A DNA stretch of 64,000 bases from Clavelina lepadiformis (GCF_947623445.1 NC_135244.1:5766001-5830000); one strand, 5' to 3'; counted from the first letter of the stretch, positions 35,516 through 48,141 are shown. The notes: generated by a model from the sequence alone, not told the origin. Translations and numbers: made by a program.

Positions 35516-37029
35516 CTATTCTTGGTCTGAAAACATTAAGTAGTAATAATAGCTTTTCTGCTTTACACAGAATTAAGTATTATGCAAAATGTTTGCACAA
35601 ACCACATACCACACGATACATATAGTTCTTGCAGTAATAAGATAAAAGAACAATGCTGAAAAAAGTGAAAAGCTTTCATAATATAACCAGTCACAAGACA
35701 TTTAATACAGTTTTGAGAGCATTTTAATCTTGAAAGTTGATTTTCAATATTTTTAATATTAATTCTTTACCTTTCTCGCCGTCACTTCCTGTTTCTTGCA
35801 AATGAACAAGATCTTCAACAAGCTCTGACAAGTTTGCACATGAGTACGGATGGCCACTTAATTCAGCACTAAATGCACAACAAAAGCTTGTGTTATTCCA
35901 TCTTGACTTAACTAATAATGCTCATTCTATGCTTCCATTAGTCCATTGCAACAGCAAGTGAAAAAGCATTTCAAAACAGATCCTTTTTACAAAATGTTAA
36001 AAAAGTTTTTATGAAAATATTAATATCAAACATTGTAGGTTCATTTTACCTTATGATCAGATTGTAAGCTTGTGCATAGCCAAAGCCCATGGAAATCACG
36101 TGACTTAATATTCTCATAGTCTCCGAATGCCCATGATCATTAGAAGTGACTGCATGACCCTGATAAGACAAGTGAAATTAAGAACAATATATACCCGAAG
36201 TGACCTAAAAATATAGGATCAAGCTCAAGTCAAAGTCATTAAAAATTAGTCAATAAACAGCATTTCCTCTATTATTATCGAATACAAAAAGTTAAAGAGC
36301 ATCATTCAACTAAAACAAGCATCATTATACTATGGCGAAGGTAGGTTGTTGTTGCGTTGTTACGTTGCTGCGTTATTGACTCCTTTACTCAGAAGGCAGT
36401 GCAAAAACGAATGGGTGGTAAACGAACGTACAGTGCGGAAATCAACACGTGCTGGAAGCATTCCGAGGGCGCCAACCAGCGACAAAACAAACAAACACCC
36501 AACGGCCGCTACCATACCACTTAAAGCATAATTGTTCTAACCTGGTTACTAGACAAGGCTTCAGTTGTACTAGCAACTGTTGAAGAAAAGAAATTAGGAT
36601 TGCAGGTAATTGTGAGTAACTCATCAGCTGTGCTTACACCGGGTGGAAAACATGGATCTATCTGCCCTTTGTATGGCAAACGACTGCATGGTGGGTAACA
36701 GCACACGGTGGGTGAAGCATCAACTAAAGCCTAGCAAACAGGACAGGCTCACATTTATAAATTGCATGATAGCATTATCAGTGAACATGGGAACAATTCA
36801 GTCACACCTTTACAACAACTTTTCTATTACATTTATTACAAATCGTCCCAAGACAGCCAACCATTCAAATGACTCTTACCTCATCACTTAATGCCAGTTG
36901 TAGTATATGTTCATCAACAATAACGTACGGAATTTGTGGACAGGGTGGATATTTGCAATGAACACTACCATCTGTTGATGCATTAGAGCTTGATGCTCCT
37001 ATTTCAAAAACGTCTTTGGTCTTCAACAT
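35516..37029 (-). CDS. Gene A: UBA-only protein with Tyr/Phe-Pro-Pro repeats
   Basis: Five exons (37029-36880, 36730-36542, 36159-36050, 35868-35771, 35526-35516) with compatible phases give about 185 residues. The N-terminal half, in two exons, is Cys/Pro-rich, with repeated blocks KYPPCPQIPY, CYPPCSRLPY and DPCFPPGVS. The C-terminal half is a UBA-like three-helix domain (ISMGFGYAQAYNLIIR, then SAELSGHPYSC... and a Leu/Val-rich helix 3) split by a phase-2 intron after Arg. The same split occurs in gene B, where the first UBA exon is also exactly 110 nt. The protein ends right after the UBA (DQE, stop) with no RING. UBA domains usually bind ubiquitin; the YPP part is not a family I recognise. 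Function is unknown; an adaptor or inhibitor acting against gene B is speculation. The final 3-codon exon and the start choice are the least certain parts. Confidence 0.6.
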
Positions 37030-39801
37030 TATGAGATGGGATTTGAATCTTTGAGTTGTATATTATTTTTAAAATTAACTGTTGTCAGTTATATACTGTA
37101 AACTGCCTTTCAAGTTATTTTATACTATAAATTCTACAAAAATTTGCATTAGTTATAAGTTTTTCTAAATTATAACTATACACCTTATGTGTTTTAACAG
37201 CATAAGGTTACACAGGCACTTAGCCCTTAAGCGATACACAACTGATAAGTTTAAAACAGTATGCGCTAAATTTTGGCTCAGTGCTAAGTAATTTTGTGGT
37301 AGCGTTTCGGACTTAGTTTAATTTAATCAACAATATGCGGCCTGTGTTTAATACTTGGAGGCACTGCACCGTTGACTATTGTTGTGATGTCCACAGGCAA
37401 AAAATGAATGACACAGTTACACAAGATTTATTAAATTGTTTTGGTGAGCACTGCTAATTTTGCATCAAGTCAATAAAAAAATTGTCGCCACAACAGTTAA
37501 AACTACACCTGAACAAGCCCATCAACCATAACTCTATCATCACCAGATTTAGGTCATGTGAAGAATAGTTTCAGTTCTCAGATAAAATGTAAATTCTGAT
37601 AAAGTTGGTTCAATGCATCTTAATAGATTCGTATATGCTGTAGAGTGTAGACTGTAGAGTATCAAACTACTGATACCCCATTTCACATTAGCCTACATTT
37701 TTGAGGCCTTTTTGATTTTGAACGCCCACATCAGGATTGAATAACGTTAAGGTACTTACCAATTTAAGCCTATATGTGGCAATGCAAAAATAAAAGAGAT
37801 CAATATTTTGTATCATAAGTTCACATTTTATACATAACTCTAGTACAATCTACACCTGTAATCTTGACCCGATTTATGTATGTATGTAAGGCTTTTAAAC
37901 ATTTCCATTAGTTTCAAATGCAGTCATGTGACCTCACAATATCTGTAACACTATCTTAGCTTAATCTATAAACTTGAACCTTTTATCCACCAGCCAGAAG
38001 ATCAAATAGCAAATAGGGTATAACTTTGACTAACTTGAATTTTAATACGTTTTAACATGCGGCACAAGTGTCATAGTGCCTTAGCCATTAGGCAGTGCCC
38101 AAAATCACACTTGTAAACAGTATGATAGCTGCAGGTATTTTCTATATTTCAACTTCTGATTGGTACGCTGCAGATAAAACGTTCTACTATATAAGTGATT
38201 TGTTGCAGTGAATGAAACAACTCATGCTGATCCCATAACAACGTAGGGATAGATATGTAAGGTACCCAGCTTAAAAACTCAAACGAAGTGACTATTTCAC
38301 TGTATGCATGTAGGTCATGCAACTTGTTGTTAAAGATAAGGGGTTAAGGGAATGGGTATACAAAAAGTTGGTTTTAGCTATTTAAAGTTTTATTGGATTT
38401 ATATTTAGGTTAGTAGGCAGGTTTTTAAGTATATGTTACTGTGTTATAGCATTAAGGTCAACAAAGAATCGTGAAAAATAACTTCGAACGCAAAATTTTT
38501 GAAATAGTGGCAGCCAAACTATAACCTTCAGATTAATAGACTCTTTCCGAGCCACTGTCTGGGGGGCAAAATTTTTTCAATCGCCTATACATAACAATCG
38601 AAAATGTCGACCCGCTTTGATTCTTGTACCCAGTGGGTCTCGCACACTTTTCCACTCCGACTTGAAGGCGTGAATGGGAAAGAGTTATGAGCAGTGGTGG
38701 GATTAAAATGTTTTAACATCCAGTTCTATCACTAGCGGCATGCCATATCTAGGACCTAAGATATTTATGAGTACACCGGCCTTCTTTACGCGAAACGTAA
38801 TGCCAACTTAAGGCCGTTTCGTTAACGAGAAGCCAGGAAAACTAGTGGTGTTTTTCAGTCTGGGAATTACCCTAACAAATAGCGTGTAGCGTTTGTCAGC
38901 CTGTCTGCAAGCTAGCGGCGGGACACCATGTTAATTTGCTAAAAGACTCGTCTGTTTTCTTTTCTTTTTTTTCACATTACGTATCTCGAGTCAATCGTCC
39001 TTTGAACAAGGAGGCAGACAGATGTTAAGTTAAGTTATGCATGTTTGCTGGCAGTTGTTGTTTGCCAGTTATGCCGGCACAAATTTCTTTCCCAATAAAA
39101 TCAAATCAAGTTAACCTCAGTCGTGAAATAGGAACAGCTCAACAACATACATATAGCGTTGTAGCGCAACGTATATACAGTATATAAATTCACGTAAAAT
39201 TCCGCAGAACTGATTAAAACTAAAATAACCGTAGGTGGCTTTACGCTGATATAATTAATCTATCTGACCTTTCAGAACTTAGAAGAGCGTGCCCACCCCT
39301 GCATCACAGGGCGGAACACCGCCACCAACTTTATATCGTTGCCGCCACAGTCTAATGTTTTTTTGCGGTATAAGCCCATTAAAATCTTCCATGTCGAATA
39401 CAAGAGTTAGGCTAAAATGTGCTTGAAAATTGACAAAGTGTGTTTTTGGCCCAAAATTCTAGCCTTGAACTTAGCGAGCCATTGCAAGAGTTTTAGATTT
39501 TTGATTTTGTTGGGATTTTATAAAATGCTTAGCCTAATCTAAGGCATACTAAATTTACATGCAAAATTTCAGGGAGTCTGTAACGCCCAGTTCAATTAGA
39601 TACGTCATTTGACGAATCTATATTTGTCTTTATGTCACGCTTATGTTCTTGCTGTGGGATTTTAATGTTTCTCAATTTAAGTTCGTTGTGTCGATTATTT
39701 CTACACGTAGGCCTACAGCCTTCGTAAATTTATGTACTGTTAATCAAAAAATAAATTAAATTTAATTCGCTTCTAGAAGTTGTAGCTGCATGTCATTATT
39801 A
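37030..39801. other. Intergenic, repeat remnants
   Basis: 2.8 kb without a supported gene. Pieces such as 38545-38570 and 38690-38760 (cagtggtgggattaaa...) look like ends of old hAT-type elements, but full copies with duplications could not be delimited. Confidence 0.45.
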
Positions 39802-40670
39802 AGGAAATTATTTTTTGACCTGTCAAAAAAAGTCAAAATTCGGTCAAAATTTATGGTTAGGTTAAAATTTGTCAAAAATTTTTAAAGTGAGGAGCAACTC
39901 CAAAAATGCAGTGGTTAAGCAGGTATTGCCAAAAATAAGTGGAACAAATATGTCTCTTAATTATTTATGACAAACATTACGGCTCTTATTACCACACAAT
40001 ATAACAATGGGCATGACCCAGTGTGTTTGGTAAACATTAATACAGTATAATGTTTTGTGTGATCGATAGGTAAAAGGTATAAGTAAAGTGTACTAAAGCA
40101 GGGCTTCTCAAACTTTTTGGTTCTGCGACCCCATTTTACAAAAGAAGTTTCTATGCGACCTCTTGGGGGTAGCCTACACGTTAATGATGTTAAAACAATA
40201 AATGTCCAATTACAAATCTCAAGGGGTATTTTTGTCTCTGGCAAAATCATACAAGTGCACACAATCCACCGAAGTACAGTAGCTGTAACCTACAGTAATA
40301 AAAGAATCTCGTAATGGAAACAGTAAAGCGAATAAAACGTATACAAAAAACAATTCAATTTAATTACACAGATTTGTTTCACGACCCCAAAATTACATTT
40401 TGTGGTCTCGTTTGAGGTCGCAACCCACAGTTTGGGAAGCCCTTTACTAAACGGTATAACAAGAATTTTTGTATTAAATAAGTCAAGGTCAGCTTACCGT
40501 TGGTGTATTTGTAATGACGAATGTTATTGCTAAGCTCTAGCTGAGTTTACGCTGTTGCTTGCGCCAGGTCTAGCATAGTAGAGTACTGTTAAACCCATAA
40601 CTGCACATTTGTGAAAAAAATCTTTTTTTGGTCAAAAGGTTTCATTTTTAGGTCAAAAAATAATTGCCCC
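39802..40670. mobile_element. Deleted hAT relative of the 53.4-kb element, with nested MITE
   Basis: The ends match the large hAT at 53395-55137. The left arm has attattttttgac followed by several 'gtcaaaa' repeats, and the right arm ends ggtcaaaaaataattgcccc. Flanking octamers cattatta and tgttatta agree at 6 of 8 positions. No transposase remains. A separate MITE (40099-40444) with its own duplication interrupts it, so the original deletion derivative was only about 515 bp. Confidence 0.7.
40099..40444. mobile_element. Nested hAT MITE
   Basis: A 346-bp element with inverted ends (cagggcttctcaaact... and ...agtttgggaagccctt) and inner repeats of 'gcgacccc' and 'ggtcgcaaccc'. It is flanked by tactaaag (40091-40098) and tactaaac (40445-40452), an 8-bp duplication with one mismatch. 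It lies inside the 39802-40670 element and is therefore the younger insertion. Confidence 0.8.
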
Positions 40671-42092
40671 TGTTATTATACACCATAATTTACTTTTAGA
40701 GTTCCATTTTATCTGCAGTCATATGCCGTTATGAGCACGCTATGATCTTGCAAGATTGGCAATATATTAAAAATTAACAAATTTTGACGCAAGCGTTTTC
40801 AATTAGTATTGTATTATCATAACTTGTGTTTTATGATAACTGACTCTATTTATGTGTAATTTTAATTACTTATCGGTTCTGTATTTATCTTTGTTCAGTA
40901 AAAACACCTATATTCCTGTCTAATCCTGATATTTATAAACAGCATGCGTCATTACTGCTTCGCCCAGTGGTATTACAACGGTAACGCCACTGGATAACGA
41001 CAACGCCGGCATTATTGCCAGTTGAGCGTTTTAACCACTTGGCTGACAGGGACTACGAGTAAAGCTTGTTTTTATTTGTAGTGTCAATGCCATTTCTGAC
41101 TGTTGTTCAACATTTGCCATAGAGTTAACGTCAAATTCCAGAACAAAATGTCGATTCACCACTTGGATACACATGTTACTATCGATCACTATAGCCTACA
41201 ATATACATGTTATATTACTGTATCAACAGTCATGTTGCTGAAAACAAATATTTTACTTAAGAAACATTTTAAAAATGGGTCTGCAGCGGATAGAAACCAA
41301 CGAACGCCGGCGACTAATGAAATGTTGCTTCGAATGTCCAATAAGCAGAGCAAATAATCGAATAAAAATTACATTAAAACTAGGGCTGGGAAAATTTGCC
41401 CGGCTAATAACCGCTAGCGCTCAAAAGCTTTGGCGACTAAAGAATTTGTTAGTCATCAGCCGAAAACGTACATATTTATATAAAGCAAATTTAGACCAAA
41501 ATCTTTAGTAATCCATCGACTCACAAAAGTCAATGCTGCTCTGTTATTCATTTTAATGCTTCAATACTTTGTTTTCTTGGTAAATTTTGGGCAAACTTAG
41601 AGCTAAAGAAAATCGCCAAAATTCCAAGCTCTAATTAAAAGTAAACAGAGTATACATTGGTGGATTGAAAGCAAGTGTAGATTTTGAAAGCAATAAAAAA
41701 ATATTCGTCTGACTAAATATGGAAATGTGTGAGTCAATTGCCATTAAACATATTACGAATTTCAACCTTAAACAAGTACCACCGTGTTCCAACATGATTA
41801 AATATTTCGTCAAGCACAATTGAAAACAAAACAGTCGCTGCAAAGCCAGAATCTGTTTTTAAAGATTACTGGTGTTTAACAAACATACAAGATACACAAT
41901 ACTTGCACAATTTTCCACATGATGATCCTGGAATTGTACATACACATAATTGTAATTGTACATATGGATGGGCATGATTTTTTACATGGGCGGCCTTACT
42001 ACGTGGTTTTTCTAAAGATAAGCTTGCTTCTTCAGATTATTAACAGTTAGCCTAAAAGTCGCACGTTCCAAAGTTAAACTTTAAAAAGATAT
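40671..42092. other. 3' flank of gene B
   Basis: AT-rich and without supported genes. A block at about 41385-41470 ('gggctgggaaaatttgcccgg') looks like repeat-derived sequence but has no delimitable ends. Confidence 0.35.
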
Positions 42093-45000
42093 TCAAAAGT
42101 ACAGTGGTTTATGTGATGTCATTGTCTTTCTGCAAATTGGACATTTCTCCAATTGATGAGCACATGTTATGCAGCTCACATGCCCACATGAAAGGAAATA
42201 GGCATTTATCCTCACTTCTCTGCACACACAGCATTTTTTTTCCTCTTGGCTACTTTCCAGTTGTTGACGAACAGTTCGCAAATCTTCATTGAATTGCTCA
42301 ATTTGCAAGTGTAGACCTTTTTTGAAATAACAATAAAAACAGTCCCTTTGCAAAAATAACACTTTCACTAAACGTGCCTATAGCCAACACTAGCCATAAT
42401 CTCTAGGATATACGTGATTTACAACACTCAACTTGATACATATTAGAAAAAATGGTTTGCTAATAATATTACAACTACATTTAGACAACATACTTGCCAC
42501 TAAGTCCGCGACCAATGCGTCCTTACTTAAGTATGGTTTCTGTTTCGATAATGCTCTGTAGAATAAAAACAGGCATGAAATCACATGACGTTATTGTGAT
42601 TGTATTGGTTGAAATATTGCAGTTAATCATTTCAATTTATATCTGCACAGTTTACTTATTAATCAAAAATATACGAGGTGTGACAAAAAAAGTAACGGGA
42701 CTGTATCTGCCACGCTTTTGGATCAAAGTCAAACACAACTTCTTAGCTCTTTTGTGTTGAAAAATATTTGCGCTTAGTGAATTCGCTCTTTTGTTACAGG
42801 CTTTATTGTAACACAGTGTTATTAACCGGTGTCAGAATTTTGTTGCGTTTGTTTGCAGTCAGTGCTGTTGGTCATTGCGCAAATGTTGTTAGCACTGAAA
42901 TGGAGCAACAAATCAATTTGAAGTTTTTAGTGAAATTAAGGAAGAGTCCAACTGAGTGTTTCAAACTTCTTAAAGAGGTTTATGGCGACGATATGATGTC
43001 AAGGACACAAGTCTTTGAATGGCACAAACGCTTCGAGAGTGGCCGTGATGAAGTGGAGAATGACCTCAGGTCAGGACAGCCTTCCACAACGAAGACAGAT
43101 GAAAACATCATCAGAGTTAAGCAGTTGGTGCGGAGTGATCGCAGATTGACAGTGCAAATGATAGCGCATGAGCTCAGCTTAAACATGGAACCAGTGTGTA
43201 TCATCTTGCTGCATGATCTTCACCATGACAATGCACTCGCACACGACGCCATCAGTGTGAGGCTGCTCTTGGTCAAAAAACAAATCACAGCTCTCGATCA
43301 CCCTCCATATTCCCCGGATCTGGCGCCGTGTGATTTTGGCTATTACCCAGGCTGTATATTTCACTACAAGGAACTCATTTCTCATCTTCGGAAGATATCA
43401 AGGTCTCAGTGACGAGGGAGCTGAAGAGCCTCAAAGAGGAGGAGTTGGCCAAGTGTTTCTGGGGATAGTAGGATCAAATGCAAAAGTGCATTAACTCGGA
43501 GGGGAAGTACTTTGAAGGGCACAATCCGTAATTTATGAAAAAATTTTGCATTAAAATTTTTATGACAACAGTCCCATTACTTTTTTGTCACACCTCGTAT
43601 ATAGCATCACTTATCAAGGTTTTTTGAGACTACAGAGACGTTGGTCGGAAACTTAAGCAAACATATACAATGAAAACTCGGAGAACAAGACCACCTTAGG
43701 GAAAGTCAACAAATGGTTCTATTACCCAGGTGGTTTCAACCAAGGCAACTTAATTGCAAGTGCAATTGTCCACTAAAAAAAATTTTAATGTTAACAAACT
43801 AAACCTCGACTTGAGATACAAAAGTAAATCATGGTTGTATTTTTGTTGAAATTGGCATCAATATGGTTTCATTTTTGCAAAAGCATGTAGACTTATATAA
43901 TCAAATGATTGGATGCATTAAAGACATGAATAAACATCAGACATGGTAACCTGACATTTGAGATAGAAAAACAAGTGGTAAAGGACTGAAAACTAAAACT
44001 TTACCAGACTTAACAACATGTAAAATGATAAGAAAATATTCGTGACAAAAAGTGGTAGCTTAGTTGAGGTGGTCATAACTCTACTGAGTTTCCACTGTAT
44101 GCGTAGGATATCTTACAAATGTAATGTTTAAATGAATACTATTTTAATCAAACAGAAACATAATAGTAAATAAAATATGCTACTAAATGATACAAACCGT
44201 TCATATAATTGCTGCACATCAGAGCGTTTAAAACCTAAAGCAACAACTTTGTTTATGAGGTCTTCCTGCCAAGGCAGAGAGTTTTGGGTTCCATAGTCCT
44301 CTGTGTTCTGTAATGTAAGTGCAGAATAAAGATTTGACTGATTTGAATTGGTAGCATATGGGTTATCGCAGACTGTTACATTTAACAGGCTCATAAAAAG
44401 AATGCTGTTTTACAAGAACAAGTCAGGTTATCAATGACGATTTCCGATCACAATCAAGTACTTAGACTAAATTAATTAACAGGCTTATTTACTGTAAACG
44501 CATCAAAGCAAGTTCAATTACATCTAATATCCAATACAAAAGATAAACTGGTTGTACAATTGTGCTTCGAGACTACGTACCCCAGCTACTACGTTTACAG
44601 TTACACTTTTATAACATTCAAATTTTTAAGTCCCAAATTCAACTAATAATGCATTAAATGCCTTTTGCCAGTATCGGTTAAACTGTTACAACAAACACCT
44701 TTACAAGGTTAACTTCGACACAACAGCCAAGTTTACTCCGAAAATTCACCTCACCACCTTAAATTGTTGTAACAGCCTTCCAATGCTATTGGCCAACGAC
44801 AACACAGGTTATGCCATTTCGTTTGTTTGTTCTTTGTCACATTTTACTTCCACAATCAAACTTTACTTGTTACACAAATTTTTTGTTTGTATTAGCACAG
44901 TGCATTAACTCATCATCATTAATTAAACGTTATTGCCAACACAGCAAACATCTAAGTTACTTTACGCATGACATTTTTCATACATTGTACACTGTGCATT

Positions 45001-46377
45001 GATCTTTTCCTTACTTAAGTAGCTTATAGTTACAACATATATCTGTGGATATAACATACATACATTCCCAGGTGTATTAACGAGGTTCGGCTGAAGTACT
45101 GAAATTGAGATATTTAAAACACTTAGCTTTATCAGCATTTCTTACTGTCAACTCCTCAGTAGCAGCATTTCGAGATGTTGATGGTTTAGAAAATATCATC
45201 TTTGGCAATATGTTTGATTCGCCAACTTGACTCACATTATTTATTGATTCCACCTACATATGCATGTGCTGATGAAAAACAGATGTCTGCAAAATTGCCA
45301 CTATCACTAGAAAGCCAAATAAAATTTATACAAAAAGTAAAGTTTGCTATAAATTGGATTACATAAAATTCAGTGATAAACTGTATAAAGTGAATGTCAG
45401 ATGTAAATTAAAAACATGGAAAAATTCTTTGGTATGATATATAAAATAAGGCAGTTTATAAAAATGTTTGCTAAGTTACAAGAGCTGCTACAACCACAGA
45501 TTCTTCTGTAATAACAATCTAAAACACAACCTACTATGTCACTTGTGGCCATGACCAGGCTTAACCTAAAAATAATGTTTGGCAACAGTTTCGCAACTTG
45601 CTATTGGCCAATAAAAGAATGGTGTATGCATTGAGGTTTTACAAAGAACCCTCTACCTTCATTAATCATTTGCTTAATTGAAACATACGCATGATGAATT
45701 TCATGGATGAATTTCTCCTGTTCAAAATGAGCCATGTCATGTGACATCACTTCTTGCAACTTGATTACAGATTTATTTACTTGATTTATAGGAACATAGA
45801 AAAAAGTTGAACAAGTTGGCAGTAAAGTTTAAATAAATGTAAAAAAAGTATCTAAATGGATGTTTTTGTTTACCGTCTCATTGACACCATTTCTGAGAGT
45901 TGTTAGATCTGATGTCCCCATCTCAACTACCTCTGCTCTGCCAGGTGGAGGTTCAATGCTCACAAAATCATTCTGCAAATTTTTAAAAAAATGGAAAACT
46001 ATTAAATCAGACATTACCATATTTTTTGCATATCCATAGCTTTGTGTATGTTTTGCTGCAAAACCATTCAATATACAACATATAAAATAGGTAAACGTAG
46101 TAGAGCCTACATGAGCCATTGCTGTTTCTTGTGCTAAATTCTGTCCAGATGTACCACATGGTTGCACGGCAGCCACTGTTGTTATATTTCTACTCTGTGG
46201 ATAACCGCTGCCGATGTCAATGTAGGGTGGGTAGGAAGGTTGGTAGCGACCTTCTTCATAACTATAACGCTCAGGAGGATAATTTAAACCCTCTATATCA
46301 ATAACAACACTAGTCTGGAGGGAGGAAGCTGAAGACAAAGTGGAATTTTCCAAATGGCTGAGATCCGATTCCTCCAT
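42093..46377 (-). CDS. Gene B: UBA-RING protein, IAP-like C-terminus without BIR
   Basis: Seven exons (46377-46111, 45972-45874, 45759-45643, 45253-45146, 44307-44198, 42555-42494, 42316-42093) give about 328 residues; an in-frame ATG at 46404 would add nine. The N-terminus has YPP motifs (NYPPERY, PSYPPYID), and a helical segment follows (SHDMAHFEQEKF). A UBA (VVALGFKRSDVQQLYER, then KPYLSKDALVADLVAS) resembles that of XIAP and cIAP. A short linker helix leads to a complete C3HC4 RING (Cys-x2-Cys, CGH, Cys-x2-Cys, CPIC) at the extreme C-terminus, placed as in IAPs. A RING of this kind recruits E2 and ubiquitylates targets; ligase activity is inferred. No BIR zinc-binding pattern was found. 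The third exon's donor (gtaaaa at 45642) is weak, and its acceptor was chosen to keep phase. A deleted mariner sits in the intron between the two UBA exons. Confidence 0.7.
42674..43597 (+). mobile_element. Internally deleted mariner element
   Basis: Near-perfect 28-bp inverted repeats begin cgaggtgtgacaaaa at both ends, differing by one A and one C/T, and are bounded by TA dinucleotides (42672-42673, 43598-43599). At 924 bp it is shorter than the usual 1.3 kb. It lies in the intron between the two UBA exons of gene B, in opposite orientation. Confidence 0.92.
42900..43412 (+). pseudogene. Mariner transposase remnant
   Basis: The frame from ATG 42900 encodes a mariner N-terminus (KLRKSPTECFKLLKEVYGDD, then a TQVFEWHKRF helix-turn-helix block and LRSGQPSTTKTDENI). 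At about 43180-43225 it jumps directly to the second catalytic region (HDNALAHDA, then PPYSPDLAPCDF). The central part with the first catalytic Asp is deleted. A frameshift near 43350-43380 removes the normal C-terminus, although its DNA continues to about 43530. The product cannot be an active transposase. The family is widespread through horizontal transfer among animals. Confidence 0.9.
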
Positions 46378-47175
46378 TATTACAACGTGCAATGCACATT
46401 CCAAACAAGTTCAAATAAATCTATGTACAAACCTGTGCAAACTATAAAAAAAACATAACTATGGTAAAATGTTTCAAAAACTTAGAAATAAGTAGTCCCA
46501 TTCAATCAGAAGTGAGTAAAGTTCTTATCTCAGTGCACCAAATGAAGACAATGCCAAAAATTAGACTTCTATCATATGTGTTTGTTTCGCTTATAAATTG
46601 GGACACACTGGCTTGACTAAGATTCAGTATGCAGTGATTTGTGCAGTTCAGTAAGCTCTATGCAGAGTCTGTGCATCTCGCTTTTTGGTGATAAATGCGC
46701 GATCTTTAAAAAATTAAAAAATCTTCAAAAATCTCAAGGAATGCAATTGCCATGTTTTTTTTTACTATGGCATTGCCCGCTATCACGCTGAAATTTGTGT
46801 CTTTGCATGAACAATTTCTGTGTTTTAACTTTAAACTTTATAGGCTACGATACCAAACAGCAAGATGGTATTGTATTAAAAAATTTCAGACTGTTGGTAT
46901 GATATCATAATTTTTCTTTATCCTCCAACTGTTTTAACCTGATAGCCACAAGAGGCAAAAGTTCACACAGAAGATCTTCGTCAGACCAAGCACTAGGCAT
47001 TGAGGCAATAGAATGGAAAGTACAGCAGTTTTTAACAAAAAATCATACATGCAAAGACAATTTTTATCAAGATGGCATGCACTGAAGCCATTGTTTATTT
47101 ATTATAAATTGACGTTCAAACAACCGGCTTTTCTTGATTTATTTATTACAAATCGGTGCTTGAGATAATCAAGTC

Positions 47176-47247
47176 TGGTGTGCACGATAACATAACGAAC
47201 GAATGGGCTCATATGCTATAGATTTCGAGTTCAAATCTTGCTACTGC
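47176..47247 (+). repeat. Degenerate tRNA-like (SINE-type) sequence
   Basis: A TGGTGTGCACGA segment (47176-47187) resembles a polymerase III A box. Forty bases further, GAGTTCAAATC (47227-47237) is a good B box with four of five T-stem pairs around a TTCAAAT loop, and a T run follows. No acceptor stem pairs properly, so it is not a functional tRNA; a decayed tRNA or SINE head is the best reading. Confidence 0.3.
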
Positions 47248-48141
47248 TTGACTACTTTTTTGTCCAAATTTATTTTTAGAGTGGGTTGAGTCGAAATACT
47301 CACAAATACAAACAAACTGCAGGCAGATACCTAATTTTAGTGGTTCGAAACTAGTTAGCCAATTAAAATACGTATCTGTCTGAAATTTATTTTTGATCTA
47401 ATTCAGTCATGATAAGTTCGAGTTTAGTTCAGAGGGGATTAGTTTTAAATTAAGGTAGACTTTGGAAGAAAGTGAATTTAAGTTAAAAAATGACGTTTAT
47501 TTCAATTCAAAGCCTAGCTTAGTAATTTAATCATGATGTTACAGATTTTTTTCTGCCAGTTACGTATTCTACTGCTTGCACGGTCACACAAATGCAACTT
47601 ACTTGTATTCATATTAAAGGTTAAAACTCATTTCCGATCAGAGGTCAAAGTCAAAAGCGGACTAGTAAAAGAAATTAATAAAGTGTAATTAAAAACTAGA
47701 ACGGCAGACCCAAGCAACAAAATAAGGGTCTACTTACTCTAGTACACAAGTACACACAGGATGCCTTCGTATGCAACAACCCAGCAACTCAAATTGTGAC
47801 GTCATCTGGTTGTGTTTGGTGAAAAATGAAGTTTAGAAGCAGTAGCAGACACAGTTTCCGAAAATTTTGAATTTATCGAGTAAAAAAACACGATAACACG
47901 CGAAAAATAAACGAACAGCATGTTACTATATTTTACCGCATTTTACAGTATTCATTGTTTATTTCTACCATTCAAATGAGCACTTTCCTTTTCACCTCCT
48001 GCTTAATGACTGAAATCTGAAAAGCACAACCATGACGTGTAACTATATGACCATACTAAATCGCATCTTTTACGTTTCGGTCAGCAGCCGGCCGATTTAA
48101 GTCTGGTTTAAGGTTTAAATAAGGTTTAAGTACGGTGAGTA

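Noticed and set aside
45397..45585. Possible extra exon of gene B
   Set aside because: An acceptor and a donor exist, but every phase either meets a stop or breaks the frame of the next exon.
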